The position numbers and the translations under genes were made by a program. The notes under the pieces are model-generated. The model was not told where the DNA came from, made no database searches, and was given only the letters and a program-made list of their open reading frames with translations. From the NCBI RefSeq assembly GCF_041624475.1, contig NZ_JBFJUX010000004.1:148328-212327 (forward strand): 64,000 nucleotides of DNA, written 5' to 3'. The DNA comes from Litorivivens sp041624475. Its GTDB lineage: Bacteria; Pseudomonadota; Gammaproteobacteria; Pseudomonadales; Spongiibacteraceae. Below, one piece after another: positions 17,775 to 26,710 of this stretch (positions are counted from its first letter, which is position 1; the number at the start of each line of letters is the position of its first letter).

Positions 17775-17962
17775 AGCAAGTAGAAAAACCCCGGTGGTAC
17801 CGTTGGCCGCGTGACCCTTGAACCCAGAGGTTCAAGGTGGCAGTCCCCGCGTTGCATCAGGCTTCCCGTCAAGCGGGCATGCACAACAGCAACGGCTGGA
17901 AACAGCCTGGGTAAAAAGCATCGGCTCAGGGATCTTGCGGTCTGACGCATACCCCAGGGTCG
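17775..17962 (-). ncRNA. ssrS: 6S RNA
   Basis: On the minus strand this region reads CCCTGAGCCGAT and later CACCTTGAACC...GGTTCAAGGGT, both almost identical to conserved parts of E. coli 6S RNA, in the same order and spacing. The ends can pair to form the long closing stem, and the 3' end near CCGGGGTTTTTC resembles an intrinsic stop. 6S RNA mimics an open promoter and sequesters sigma70 RNA polymerase in stationary phase. Immediate downstream position of the formyl-THF ligase gene supports the call. End points are estimates within about 10 bases. Confidence 0.93.
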
Positions 17963-17968
17963 AGCCAG

Positions 17969-17974
17969 ATTATA
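17969..17974 (-). promoter_or_regulatory. -10 box of 6S RNA promoter
   Basis: A perfect TATAAT on the minus strand sits 6-7 bases upstream of the estimated 6S RNA 5' end. The -35 region is not convincing (TTATAG about 18 bases upstream). Confidence 0.6.
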
Positions 17975-18041
17975 ACACCGGTGGCACCCCACCTATAAGG
18001 GCAAACCACGATTACCCCTGTGAATCTTTGCTTGAAATTTC

Positions 18042-18722
18042 GTGACAAGTCGGGGGTTTTGCCTTAAAAAGCCGCGTCCTGTCGCGAGTACCAGCGTGAA
18101 TACTCTCAGCCCTCTTCTTCTAGCGGATGCCTTTGACCGTATCGCCGACGATCTTTTGCGCGATGGCTACAGCCTGTGCGATTCGCTGGTGCCGGCAGAG
18201 CTGCTCTGGGCGCTCTACGAGCGAGTGGGGCCCCGCAGTCGCGCCGGCTTTCGGCGCGCCGGAGTGGGGCGCGACAGTGCGTTTCGGCTCAGCGAGCGTT
18301 TGCGCTCGGACACGATTCACTGGCTCGACCACGACTATCCGGCTGAATCGGCCTACCTGAACTGGATGGAACAGCTGCGGCTGGGACTGAACCAGCGTTT
18401 GATGCTGGGTCTGTTTGATTTTGAATGTCATTTCGCTCGGTACAAGCGTGGCGCTTTTTACAAAACCCATCTGGACGCTTTTGCCGGACAGACTAACCGC
18501 ATTCTGTCGAGCGTCTTGTACCTAAATCCGGTCTGGGCGCCGGACTGGGGCGGCGAGCTGGTGATGTACCGCAACTTTGACGGTGAGGTGGTGGAAACCG
18601 TGGCGCCGCTATTTGGCCGTCTGGTGCTGTTTCTCAGTGAGCGCTTTCCGCACGAGGTCAAACCGGCCCGGCGCCAGCGCTATAGTGTGGCGGGTTGGTA
18701 TCGAGTTCGGCCCATTCTATAG
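18042..18722 (+). CDS. 2-Oxoglutarate-Fe(II) oxygenase
   Basis: Up to 226 residues. A 2OG-Fe(II) dioxygenase of the prolyl-4-hydroxylase-like group: iron ligands His143 and Asp145 in YKTHLDAFAG, His204 in RFPHEVKPA, and the 2OG-binding Arg213 followed by YSVAGWYR. SSVLYLNPVW and DWGGELVMY form the expected core strands. The start is uncertain: GTG at 18042 or GTG at 18096, which removes 18 unconserved residues. It is divergent from 6S RNA. The substrate is unknown; related small proteins act on protein side chains or small molecules. Confidence 0.85.
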   Translation: MTSRGFCLKKPRPVASTSVNTLSPLLLADAFDRIADDLLRDGYSLCDSLVPAELLWALYERVGPRSRAGFRRAGVGRDSAFRLSERLRSDTIHWLDHDYPAESAYLNWMEQLRLGLNQRLMLGLFDFECHFARYKRGAFYKTHLDAFAGQTNRILSSVLYLNPVWAPDWGGELVMYRNFDGEVVETVAPLFGRLVLFLSERFPHEVKPARRQRYSVAGWYRVRPIL

Positions 18723-18732
18723 AGCGTGAGTT

Positions 18733-19878
18733 TTAAAGACAGAAGCGCTTGATCAGATCGCGCAGCAGGTTCACAGCAGGCTTAATCTGGCTCAGCTCCA
18801 GATACTCGTCTGGCTGGTGAGCCACATCAATAGAGCCGGGGCCGAGTACGATGGTTTCCATGCCCAGTTGCTGCATAAAGCCCGCTTCAGTGCCAAAGGC
18901 CACAGCATCGGCGCGGTGGCCGGTCAGGGTTTCGGCCGCTTTCACCAGTTCGCTGTCCGCCGCCTGCTCAAAGGGCTCGATACCTGGCATCAGTGAAGCC
19001 AGTTCAAAGTCTACGCGGTGGGCTTCGGCGATGGGCTGCAATCGCGCGCGAATAGCGGCGCGCAATTCGTCATTGTGCATGCCGGGCACGCCGCGCAGAT
19101 CAAACTGCAGTTCGCACTGACCGCAGATGCGGTTGGGGTTGTCGCCACCGTGAATGCAGCCAAAGTTGAGTGTCGGCGAGGGCAGGGTAAAGCCTTCGTG
19201 GCGGTAGCGCCCCGCTAGGTCCCGGCGCAGCTTGACCAGCTCGCTCATCACCTCGTGCATCGCCTCCAGCGCCGAGCGGCCGAGTTTGGGGTCAGATGAA
19301 TGCCCCGATTGGCCCTGCAGGCGCACCGCCTCCATCATGATGCCCTTGTGCATTCGAATGGGCCTGAGACCGGTAGGTTCACCAATGACCGCATAGCGCG
19401 CCTTGGGAAAACCCTGACTGGCCAGTGCTCGGGCGCCAGCCATGGAGCTTTCTTCGTCGGCGGTGGCCAGAATCATCAACGGTTGCTGCAGCGGGCTATC
19501 GAGAAAGTGGCGGGCGGCCTCAATGGCAATCGGGAAAAACCCCTTCATATCTGTCGCGCCGAGACCGTATAAACGCTGATCGCGTTCGGTCAGGGTAAAG
19601 GGGCTGCTGGTCCAGAGTGACTCATCGCACGGGACGGTGTCGGTGTGTCCCGCTAGTACCAGCCCGCCCGGGCCGGAGCCCAGTGTGGCCAGCAGATTCG
19701 CTTTCTGAGGGTGGTGGGGCAGCGGCAGAATCTGTACGGCAAAGCCCAGCTCTTCGAGCCAGCCCGCCAGCTTTTCGATAACCGGCAGGTTGCCGAGGTC
19801 GTGACGGGGCGATGCGGAACTGACTGAGGGAAGTGCAATCAGCTCCGCGAGTTGGGTTTTGAGGTCAGGGAGGGCCAC
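18733..19878 (-). CDS. argE: Acetylornithine deacetylase
   Basis: 381 residues. An M20-family dizinc amidohydrolase that releases ornithine from N-acetylornithine in arginine synthesis. Metal and catalytic motifs are intact: AGHTDTVPCDESLW, GATDMKGFF, TADEESSMAGA, GEPTGLRPIRMHKG and FGTEAGFMQQLG. Length and motif order match ArgE rather than DapE. It is 3 bases from the end of the pit transporter gene and transcribed in the same direction, possibly from the same message. Confidence 0.93.
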   Translation of the reverse strand: MALPDLKTQLAELIALPSVSSASPRHDLGNLPVIEKLAGWLEELGFAVQILPLPHHPQKANLLATLGSGPGGLVLAGHTDTVPCDESLWTSSPFTLTERDQRLYGLGATDMKGFFPIAIEAARHFLDSPLQQPLMILATADEESSMAGARALASQGFPKARYAVIGEPTGLRPIRMHKGIMMEAVRLQGQSGHSSDPKLGRSALEAMHEVMSELVKLRRDLAGRYRHEGFTLPSPTLNFGCIHGGDNPNRICGQCELQFDLRGVPGMHNDELRAAIRARLQPIAEAHRVDFELASLMPGIEPFEQAADSELVKAAETLTGHRADAVAFGTEAGFMQQLGMETIVLGPGSIDVAHQPDEYLELSQIKPAVNLLRDLIKRFCL

Positions 19879-19881
19879 CGA

Positions 19882-21144
19882 TCAGCCGAAAATGCCTTTA
19901 AACAGGAAGAAGAAGATAATCGCCAGACCGGCACCTGCAGGCAGAGTAATCAGCCAGGACAGAAAAATACTGCCGATCACACGCAGGTTAAGGGCCGCAA
20001 TACCGCGCGCCAGACCGACGCCGAGAATCGCGCCCACCAGTGTGTGTGTGGTTGAAATCGGCAGGCCCGTGGCTGAGGCCAGCACGACAGTGGTGGCGGC
20101 GCCCAGCTCGGCGGCGAAGCCGCGGCTCGGGGTCAGCTCGGTGATCTTTTTACCTACAGTGGCAATAACCTTAAAGCCGTAAGTTGCCAGACCGACCACG
20201 ATACCGCCGCCACCGAGCAGCAAGACCCACCAAGGCAGGGGGGATTTAGCAGCAACTTCGCCGCCTGACTGGATAACGGACACCACCGCTGCCAGCGGGC
20301 CGACCGCATTGGCCACGTCATTGGAGCCGTGGGCAAAGGCCATGGCGCAGGCGGTGAAGATCATCAGTATGGCGAAAACGCGCTCGACGTTGGCGTAGCG
20401 GAAGTTGCCTTCAATGGGCTCGTCCTTGATGCGGCTAAGCAGCACATAGCCCAGTCCCATAATCACCAGGCCAACCATCGCCGCGTAGGCCAGACATTCC
20501 TGGAAGCTCAGACCCAGGCCAATATGCTTGAGGCCTTTTACCATGGTGACCATGGCGATGATGAAGCCCACCGCAAACATATAGAACGGAACGTACTTCT
20601 TGGCTGCCTTGAAGGGTTCCGGGGCATCTAGAATCAGGCGTTGGGCGCTCATAAATAAGAGGAAGGAAATAGTGCCGGCCATCAGGGGCGAAACTACCCA
20701 GCTGGCGGCGATCTGGCCCACCTTGCCCCAGGCGACCGCATCCACGCTGATGCCTACGGCGGCAAAGCCTACCAGCGCGCCCACGATGGAGTGGGTGGTT
20801 GAGACCGGCCAGCCCATCAGCGAGGCAATCAGCAGCCAGGTACCGGCCGCCAATAGTGAGGACATCATGCCGTACACCAATAACTCGGGCGTGTCGGCGA
20901 GTATGGATGAGTCGATGATTCCTTTGCGGATGGTGGAAGTGACTTCACCCCCAGCCAGATAGGCGCCGCAGAATTCGAATACCATGGCGATCAGGATCGC
21001 CTGTTTGATGGTCAGCGCCTTGGAACCCACCGAGGTGCCCATGGCGTTGGCTACATCGTTGGCGCCCACACCCCAAGCCATAAAGAAGCCGAATAAACAG
21101 GCCAAAATCAGCAGAATATGGCCGTGTTCTGCAATAACAGACAT
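19882..21144 (-). CDS. pit: PiT-family inorganic phosphate transporter
   Basis: 420 residues with about 10-12 membrane segments. PiT proteins carry metal-phosphate complexes across the inner membrane using the proton gradient. The duplicated PiT signatures are present, GANDVANAMGTSVGSKAL near residue 28 and GSNDVANAVGPLAAV in the second half. It follows the PhoU-like gene by 29 bases, forming the common DUF47-pit pair. Confidence 0.95.
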   Translation of the reverse strand: MSVIAEHGHILLILACLFGFFMAWGVGANDVANAMGTSVGSKALTIKQAILIAMVFEFCGAYLAGGEVTSTIRKGIIDSSILADTPELLVYGMMSSLLAAGTWLLIASLMGWPVSTTHSIVGALVGFAAVGISVDAVAWGKVGQIAASWVVSPLMAGTISFLLFMSAQRLILDAPEPFKAAKKYVPFYMFAVGFIIAMVTMVKGLKHIGLGLSFQECLAYAAMVGLVIMGLGYVLLSRIKDEPIEGNFRYANVERVFAILMIFTACAMAFAHGSNDVANAVGPLAAVVSVIQSGGEVAAKSPLPWWVLLLGGGGIVVGLATYGFKVIATVGKKITELTPSRGFAAELGAATTVVLASATGLPISTTHTLVGAILGVGLARGIAALNLRVIGSIFLSWLITLPAGAGLAIIFFFLFKGIFG

Positions 21145-21173
21145 GTGTTATCCCCAAAATTTTTTGTGGTTCG

Positions 21174-21851
21174 TTAACGGGCCAGCAGAATTTGCAGGCG
21201 CGAACCTACTTTCTGCGCTTCGTTGGCCAGTTCACCTACCCAGTCGATGATCCGGTAAAGGAACATGACGTTGACGGGCGGCAGCGAATCCTCCAGTTTG
21301 AACAGCGCGGCTCTGATTTTGACCTGGGCCTTGTCATTTTCGTGTTCGAGCTTATCCAGCTCGTTGATCAGCGATTCCACGAAGTCCACTTCGCGACCGC
21401 GAAAGCCGCTTTCCAGCAGCTCGTCCAGCTCATCAATAGCGCGGTGAGCCTGGTTGACGGTATCGATGGCGAGTTTGAGGTAGTCGCGCATCAGGTCGGT
21501 CAGCTTCTCCGGAATTGTCATTTGGCGACCCAGCATCAGGCCGGCAATATCCTTGGATAGATTGGCGATGTGATCCTGTACGCCCACCAGATCAAGCAGG
21601 TCTGAGCGCGGGACCGGCAAAAACAGGCTCTTGGGCAGCTGAATGCGGACCTGCTTTTTCAGCTTGTCAGCATCGTGCTCAAGCTTGGTGATCGCTTTCT
21701 GCTGTTCTTTGGCGGCATCCCAGTCTCCTGCGTAGGCGGCCTCCATAAAGGCGGCCAGCGTCTGGGCGCAATCCCGGACACTGGTCATATGCTGCTGGAT
21801 GGGGGCAATCGGTGATTTTCCGAACAAATTGGTGAGAGGGTTACCAGCCAT
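21174..21851 (-). CDS. PhoU-like DUF47 protein (TIGR00153), Pit accessory
   Basis: 225 residues from the ATG at 21851, which has a GGAGAG ribosome-binding site 7 bases upstream; a longer frame to 21896 would read through the promoter-like palindrome. The protein is helical and PhoU-related (residues about 20-215, with KLEHDADKLKKQVRIQLPKS and DVLIGRQM-like helices). DUF47 proteins accompany and modulate PiT transporters. It is the first gene of a two- or three-gene unit with pit and possibly argE. Confidence 0.92.
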   Translation of the reverse strand: MAGNPLTNLFGKSPIAPIQQHMTSVRDCAQTLAAFMEAAYAGDWDAAKEQQKAITKLEHDADKLKKQVRIQLPKSLFLPVPRSDLLDLVGVQDHIANLSKDIAGLMLGRQMTIPEKLTDLMRDYLKLAIDTVNQAHRAIDELDELLESGFRGREVDFVESLINELDKLEHENDKAQVKIRAALFKLEDSLPPVNVMFLYRIIDWVGELANEAQKVGSRLQILLAR

Positions 21852-21871
21852 AATGCTCTCCTGCTTCGCGA

Positions 21872-21907
21872 GGCCGCCAGTATACTGGCTTGTCATAAAA
21901 TTGTAAC
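21872..21907 (-). promoter_or_regulatory. Promoter with overlapping palindromic operator for DUF47-pit
   Basis: On the minus strand, GTTACA (21907-21902) and TATACT (21884-21879) are spaced by 17 bases, like -35 and -10 boxes. The -10 lies inside a perfect 14-bp palindrome, GCCAGTATACTGGC (21876-21889). The expected transcription start is about 20 bases before the start codon. A repressor bound to the palindrome would block the promoter. The factor is unknown; it does not look like a Pho box. Confidence 0.42.
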
Positions 21908-22006
21908 AGTTGACCTGAAGGCCCTTTTTGGGCCTGCTGTGGTCCCACGCTGGTAATTGTGGGCGGGTGACTGTGATAATACAGTGAAAAGAATAGGGAA
22001 TTTTGT

Positions 22007-23785
22007 ATGCAGAATACGGCGCCCAAGCTATCCGGCCCCTTGTCGGTCAAACAACTGCTGAACCTGCTGGAACAGGAGGGCTATATTACGGCTGCCGATT
22101 TTCGTCGCATTCCCCATTTCACTTCCAAGCGCGACGGCAAAGCGGTAAATCCGATAGAGCATATTGCCAACTTTGACCTGGAAAACCTCAAGCGCCCGGG
22201 GCGGCACCTGACAGAAGATTTTCTGATGCAGTGGCTGGCAGAGCACTGCGGTCTGGACTATCGTCCCATCGACCCGCTGAAGATTGACGTGCCAGCGATT
22301 ACCGAGGTGATGTCCTTCGCCTTCGCCCAGCGCTACGGCATTCTCGCGCTGGAAGCGAATGAGGATGAAGTCGTGGTCGGTGTGCAGGATCCCTTCGAAA
22401 GCAAATGGGAGGACAACCTCGCTCCCACCCTGCGCAAACCGCTGCGCAAGGTTCTGGCCAAGCCCTCGGATATTGCTCGTTATACGGTTGAGTTTTACAG
22501 TCTCTCGAATTCGGTGCTGGGGGTGCAGGGCACCGAGAAAAAGGAGTCCGGTGTTACCAATCTGGAGCAGCTGCTGCAAATGGGCGCTGCCAAGGATCTG
22601 GATGCCAACGACGGTCACGTGGTCAAGATTGTCGACTGGCTGCTGCAGTACGCCTTTGATCAGCGGGCCAGTGACATTCATATCGAACCCCGTCGCGAGA
22701 TCGGCAATGTTCGCTTTCGTATCGATGGTGCTCTCTACAATGTGTATGAAATGCCCGCCGGGGTGATGGCGGCGGTGGTCAGCCGGCTGAAAATTCTCGG
22801 TCGCATGGACTTGGCGGAAAAGCGCCGGCCCCAGGATGGGCGCCTGAAAACCAAAAATCCTCATGGCGGCGAGATAGAGCTGCGCTTGTCCACACTGCCC
22901 ACGGCCTTTGGCGAAAAGATGGTGATGCGGATCTTCGATCCGGAAGTGTTGTTGCGCAGCTTTGATCAGCTGGGTCTGCGCGGCGAGGACCTCAAGCGCT
23001 GGCAGACCATGATCAATCAGCCTAACGGCATTGTGCTGGTCACTGGGCCCACCGGCTCTGGCAAGACCACGACCCTGTATTCGAGTCTGAAACAGATCGC
23101 GACCTCGGATGTGAATGTCTGCACCATTGAAGACCCCATCGAAATGGTAGAGGGCAGCTTCAACCAGATGCAGGTTCACTCCCAGATCGGGCTGAGCTTT
23201 GCCGCCGGGGTGCGGGCGCTGCTGCGCCAGGACCCGGATATCATCATGATCGGTGAAATCCGCGACCGCGAAACCGCCGAAATGGCAGTGCAGGCGGCAC
23301 TGACCGGTCATCTGGTCATCGCGACCTTGCACACCAACGATGCACCGAGCGCCATTACCCGGCTGCTGGAACTGGAAATACCTTCCTACCTCCTCAAGGC
23401 GACCGTGTTAGGGGTGATGGCCCAGCGCCTGGTGCGCACCCTCTGCCCTCACTGTAAGCAGCCGGCAGAAACCGACTCGCTCGGTTGGCAGCAGTTGATT
23501 GCCCCATGGCGAGCCGAAAGCCCCAAACAGGTGTACAGCGCAGAGGGTTGTCTGGAGTGCCGCAATACCGGTTTCTACGGTCGTCAGGGCATCTACGAGG
23601 TGTTGACGATGGATGACGCTGTGAAGGGCATGATCAACAATGATATGAATCTGGCCGGTCTGCGCCAGGCGGCGGTGAAGGGGGGCATGAAAACCCTGCG
23701 CCTGAGCGGCGCCCAGAAGGTGGCCGCCGGCGAAACCACCATTACCGAAGTCATGCGCGTGGCACCCAGCGCGCAAAGTAACTAG
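22007..23785 (+). CDS. GspE/PilB-family secretion ATPase (orphan)
   Basis: 592 residues. A hexameric AAA-like ATPase that powers type II secretion or type IV pilus assembly. It has an N-terminal MshEN/T2SSE_N domain (about 10-160), a Walker A GPTGSGKTTT near residue 350, an Asp box (CTIEDPIE), a Walker B (DPDIIMIGEIRD), a His box (HTNDA) and a four-cysteine zinc motif (CPHC...CLEC) near residues 480-520. No other secretion or pilus gene lies nearby, so it must serve a system encoded elsewhere or act alone. A TGTGATAAT extended -10-like site at 21972-21980 may drive it. Separated from glnE by 18 bases. Confidence 0.93.
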   Translation: MQNTAPKLSGPLSVKQLLNLLEQEGYITAADFRRIPHFTSKRDGKAVNPIEHIANFDLENLKRPGRHLTEDFLMQWLAEHCGLDYRPIDPLKIDVPAITEVMSFAFAQRYGILALEANEDEVVVGVQDPFESKWEDNLAPTLRKPLRKVLAKPSDIARYTVEFYSLSNSVLGVQGTEKKESGVTNLEQLLQMGAAKDLDANDGHVVKIVDWLLQYAFDQRASDIHIEPRREIGNVRFRIDGALYNVYEMPAGVMAAVVSRLKILGRMDLAEKRRPQDGRLKTKNPHGGEIELRLSTLPTAFGEKMVMRIFDPEVLLRSFDQLGLRGEDLKRWQTMINQPNGIVLVTGPTGSGKTTTLYSSLKQIATSDVNVCTIEDPIEMVEGSFNQMQVHSQIGLSFAAGVRALLRQDPDIIMIGEIRDRETAEMAVQAALTGHLVIATLHTNDAPSAITRLLELEIPSYLLKATVLGVMAQRLVRTLCPHCKQPAETDSLGWQQLIAPWRAESPKQVYSAEGCLECRNTGFYGRQGIYEVLTMDDAVKGMINNDMNLAGLRQAAVKGGMKTLRLSGAQKVAAGETTITEVMRVAPSAQSN

Positions 23786-23803
23786 TTCAGACTAAGGACT
23801 TTC

Positions 23804-26698
23804 ATGGCACTGCCTGTTGATAAGGTTCCGGAATGTTTACGCGAGGATTTGGCGAGCAACTGGCAACAGTTGATTGAGGCCTGCAACGACGAACAGCGGG
23901 CCTGGTACGAGGCAAGTCTCGCAGATGCAGCGTTTGCCAAGCGGCTGAGTCGGGTGCTGGCCAGCTCCCAGGCGGGCTTTGAAATTCTGCGTCAGCTGCC
24001 GCAAGTGCTGATTGATCTGCAATCTTCAGGTGAGCTCGATGCGCCGCAAAGCGACTTTGCCTTTTCGGCCCAGCCGGCATCCGCAGCTGAGCTGGACAAG
24101 GCGCTGCGTCGCTTTCGCAATTACCATTGGCTGCGCATTGTCTGGCGCGACCTCAACCGCCTGGCGGACACCTCCCAAACCACAAAAGACCTGAGCCTGC
24201 TGGCTGACCACTGCCTGCAAATCGCGCTCGATTTTCACCACGCCGACTTGGCGCTTGAATGGGGTGAGCCCCACAGTCGCAGCGGCGAACCGCAGCGACT
24301 GGTGGTGATTGCCATGGGCAAGTTGGGTGCCTGTGAGCTGAACCTGTCCTCAGATATTGACCTGATTTTCACCTATCCCGAATCGGGCGAGACAGTCGGC
24401 GGTGTGCGTCAGGTGGATAATCAGCAGTTTTTCATCAAGCTCGGGCAGCGCCTTATTGCCAGCCTTGATCAGCGCACGGTGGACGGTTTTGTGTTCCGCA
24501 TGGACATGCGCTTGCGGCCCTACGGCCAGAGTGGCCCGTTGGTGATCAACTTCGATGCCATGGAGGAGTACTACCAGGATCAGGGGCGGGAGTGGGAGCG
24601 CTACGCCATGATCAAGGCACGGGCCGTGGCCGGCGACATCGCCTCTGGCGAGCGCCTGCTGGCGGATCTGAAGCCCTTTGTCTACCGCCGCTATATCGAC
24701 TTTTCGGTCATCGAAGCCCTCCGTGAAATGAAGGGAATGATCCGGCGCGAGGTCAAGCGGCGTCAATTGCAGGACAATATCAAGTTGGGCAGTGGCGGCA
24801 TTCGCGAGGTGGAATTTATCGCCCAGTGTTTTCAGCTGGTGCGCGGTGGGCGCGAGCCGGCCTTGCAGGAGCGTCGCCTGCTGGTGGTACTCAATGAGTT
24901 GCTGGAGCTGGAACAGTTGCCGGTGGAGGCGGTGCAGGAGTTGACGGCTGCCTATAACTTTCTGCGCGACAGCGAACACGCCATTCAGGCCTGGCTCGAT
25001 CGTCAGACCCAGCATTTGCCGAGAGAGCCCAGAGAGCGCGCCGCACTGGCCTGGGTTATGGGTTTTGATAACTGGGCGGCCTATGAGGCGGCGCTGCAAC
25101 AGCATCGCGAGAATGTGGCGGCTCACTTTGAGGCGGTCATAGCCGATCCGGAAGAGAGTGATGAGATAGAGCGCTCCGAGCGACCCTGGGAAGACTTGCT
25201 GCAAAACGCTGAGCATGCAGCCCTGGTGGCCGAACTGGAAGACGCCGGCTTTGATGAAGCCGAAGAAGTCGCCCGGCTGACCCTCGCCATGCTGGATGGC
25301 GGCACCGTCAAGCGAATGCAGAGCATCGGCCGCGAACGACTATACGATTTTCTACCGCGCTTACTCGATGCCTGCGTCGACGCAGAGCTGCCGGGTCGCT
25401 GCTATCTGCGAATCCTGCCGCTGGTGGAGTCGGTACTGCGCCGTACCGCCTATCTGGTGCTGCTGATAGAAAACCCGGGTGCCCTCAGCCGGCTGGTGCG
25501 TCTGTGTGACGCGAGCCCCTGGATTTCGCGGCAACTGGCCCGCAACCCGGTGCTGCTCGACGAACTGCTCAATGAGCACAGCCTGTTTTCCGTGCCGGAC
25601 AAAGAGGGCCTTTACAGCGAGTTGCGCCAGCAATTGCTGCGCATTCCCGAAGAAGATCAGGAAGCGCAAATGGAAGCCCTGCGCTATTTCAAACTGGCGC
25701 ATATTCTGCGCGTCGCGGCCTCGGAAATCGTCGGCACCCTGCCGCTGATGAAGGTCAGTGATTACCTGTCCGCCATCGCCGAGGTGGTGCTCAGCCATGT
25801 GCTGGAGCTGGCCTGGCAGGATCTGCAGGCCCGCCATGGCAACCTGCCCGGTTGTGAAAGCGAGCTGCCCTTTGTGGTGGTGGGCTACGGCAAGCTGGGT
25901 GGGCTGGAGCTGAGCTACGGCTCTGATCTGGATCTGGTGTTTATTCACGATGTTGAGAGCACCGCAGTAACAGATGGCAAGCGGCCGGTGGACGCGGCCA
26001 CCTTCGTAACCCGGCTCGGCCAGCGCATGATCCATATTCTCAACGCGACCACGGGCCTCGGCCAGCTCTACGAGGCGGATATGCGGCTGCGTCCGTCCGG
26101 CAATTCGGGCCTGTTGGTGGCGTCGTTCAAAGCCTTCGAGGAATACCAGTACAGCAACGCCTGGACCTGGGAACATCAGGCGCTGGTGCGTGCCCGGGTG
26201 GTGGCCGGCGGTGAGGGCTTGGCGAAGCGTTTTGCGGAGCTGCGTGCGGCCCTGCTGGCCAAGCCCCGCGACGAAGAGACCTTGCGCAAAGAGGTGGTCG
26301 AAATGCGCGACCGCATGCGCGAGCACCTTTCCGGCGAAAGCAGCAGCAAAAAAAATGAGAGCTTTGAGCTGAAACAGGGGCTTGGAGGTATCGTTGATAT
26401 TGAATTTATGGTGCAATATGCGGTTCTCGCCCAGGCCTGCCGGTACCCCTCGCTCACGCGATATACCGACAACATCCGGATTCTGGAGTCGCTGCAGGCC
26501 GAGGGCCTGTTAAGTGAAGCTCAGGCTCTTGCCCTGATTGACGCCTACAAGACTTTCCGCAGTTTTGTTCACCGCTCAAGCCTGCAAGAAGAAAAGGGGG
26601 TTGTGCCCCTTGCCGAGGTCATGGAGCAGCGACAGCGAGTGCTTGAACAATGGCAGCACTGGATGACACCGGGCGAAGCGAATAACGAAATTTCTTGA
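23804..26698 (+). CDS. glnE: Glutamine synthetase adenylyltransferase/deadenylase
   Basis: 964 residues. GlnE attaches AMP to, or removes it from, glutamine synthetase in response to PII and glutamine. Both nucleotidyltransferase domains are present: the N-terminal adenylyl-removing domain with GKLGACELNLSSDIDL (about residues 168-183) and the C-terminal adenylating domain with GKLGGLELSYGSDLDLVF (about 695-712), each followed by its helical GlnD-PII-UTase-like domain. Length is normal. Followed by ilvE after 12 bases, as in Pseudomonas. Confidence 0.98.
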   Translation: MALPVDKVPECLREDLASNWQQLIEACNDEQRAWYEASLADAAFAKRLSRVLASSQAGFEILRQLPQVLIDLQSSGELDAPQSDFAFSAQPASAAELDKALRRFRNYHWLRIVWRDLNRLADTSQTTKDLSLLADHCLQIALDFHHADLALEWGEPHSRSGEPQRLVVIAMGKLGACELNLSSDIDLIFTYPESGETVGGVRQVDNQQFFIKLGQRLIASLDQRTVDGFVFRMDMRLRPYGQSGPLVINFDAMEEYYQDQGREWERYAMIKARAVAGDIASGERLLADLKPFVYRRYIDFSVIEALREMKGMIRREVKRRQLQDNIKLGSGGIREVEFIAQCFQLVRGGREPALQERRLLVVLNELLELEQLPVEAVQELTAAYNFLRDSEHAIQAWLDRQTQHLPREPRERAALAWVMGFDNWAAYEAALQQHRENVAAHFEAVIADPEESDEIERSERPWEDLLQNAEHAALVAELEDAGFDEAEEVARLTLAMLDGGTVKRMQSIGRERLYDFLPRLLDACVDAELPGRCYLRILPLVESVLRRTAYLVLLIENPGALSRLVRLCDASPWISRQLARNPVLLDELLNEHSLFSVPDKEGLYSELRQQLLRIPEEDQEAQMEALRYFKLAHILRVAASEIVGTLPLMKVSDYLSAIAEVVLSHVLELAWQDLQARHGNLPGCESELPFVVVGYGKLGGLELSYGSDLDLVFIHDVESTAVTDGKRPVDAATFVTRLGQRMIHILNATTGLGQLYEADMRLRPSGNSGLLVASFKAFEEYQYSNAWTWEHQALVRARVVAGGEGLAKRFAELRAALLAKPRDEETLRKEVVEMRDRMREHLSGESSSKKNESFELKQGLGGIVDIEFMVQYAVLAQACRYPSLTRYTDNIRILESLQAEGLLSEAQALALIDAYKTFRSFVHRSSLQEEKGVVPLAEVMEQRQRVLEQWQHWMTPGEANNEIS

Positions 26699-26710
26699 GG
26701 AGTATCTGCA

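Noticed and set aside
22028..23332. A 434-codon antisense frame over the secretion ATPase
   Set aside because: Shadow of a conserved gene with intact Walker motifs; rich in His and Gln as expected of antisense GC-rich code.
25361..26416. A 351-codon antisense frame over glnE
   Set aside because: Overlaps the conserved adenylyltransferase domain and has no recognised motif.
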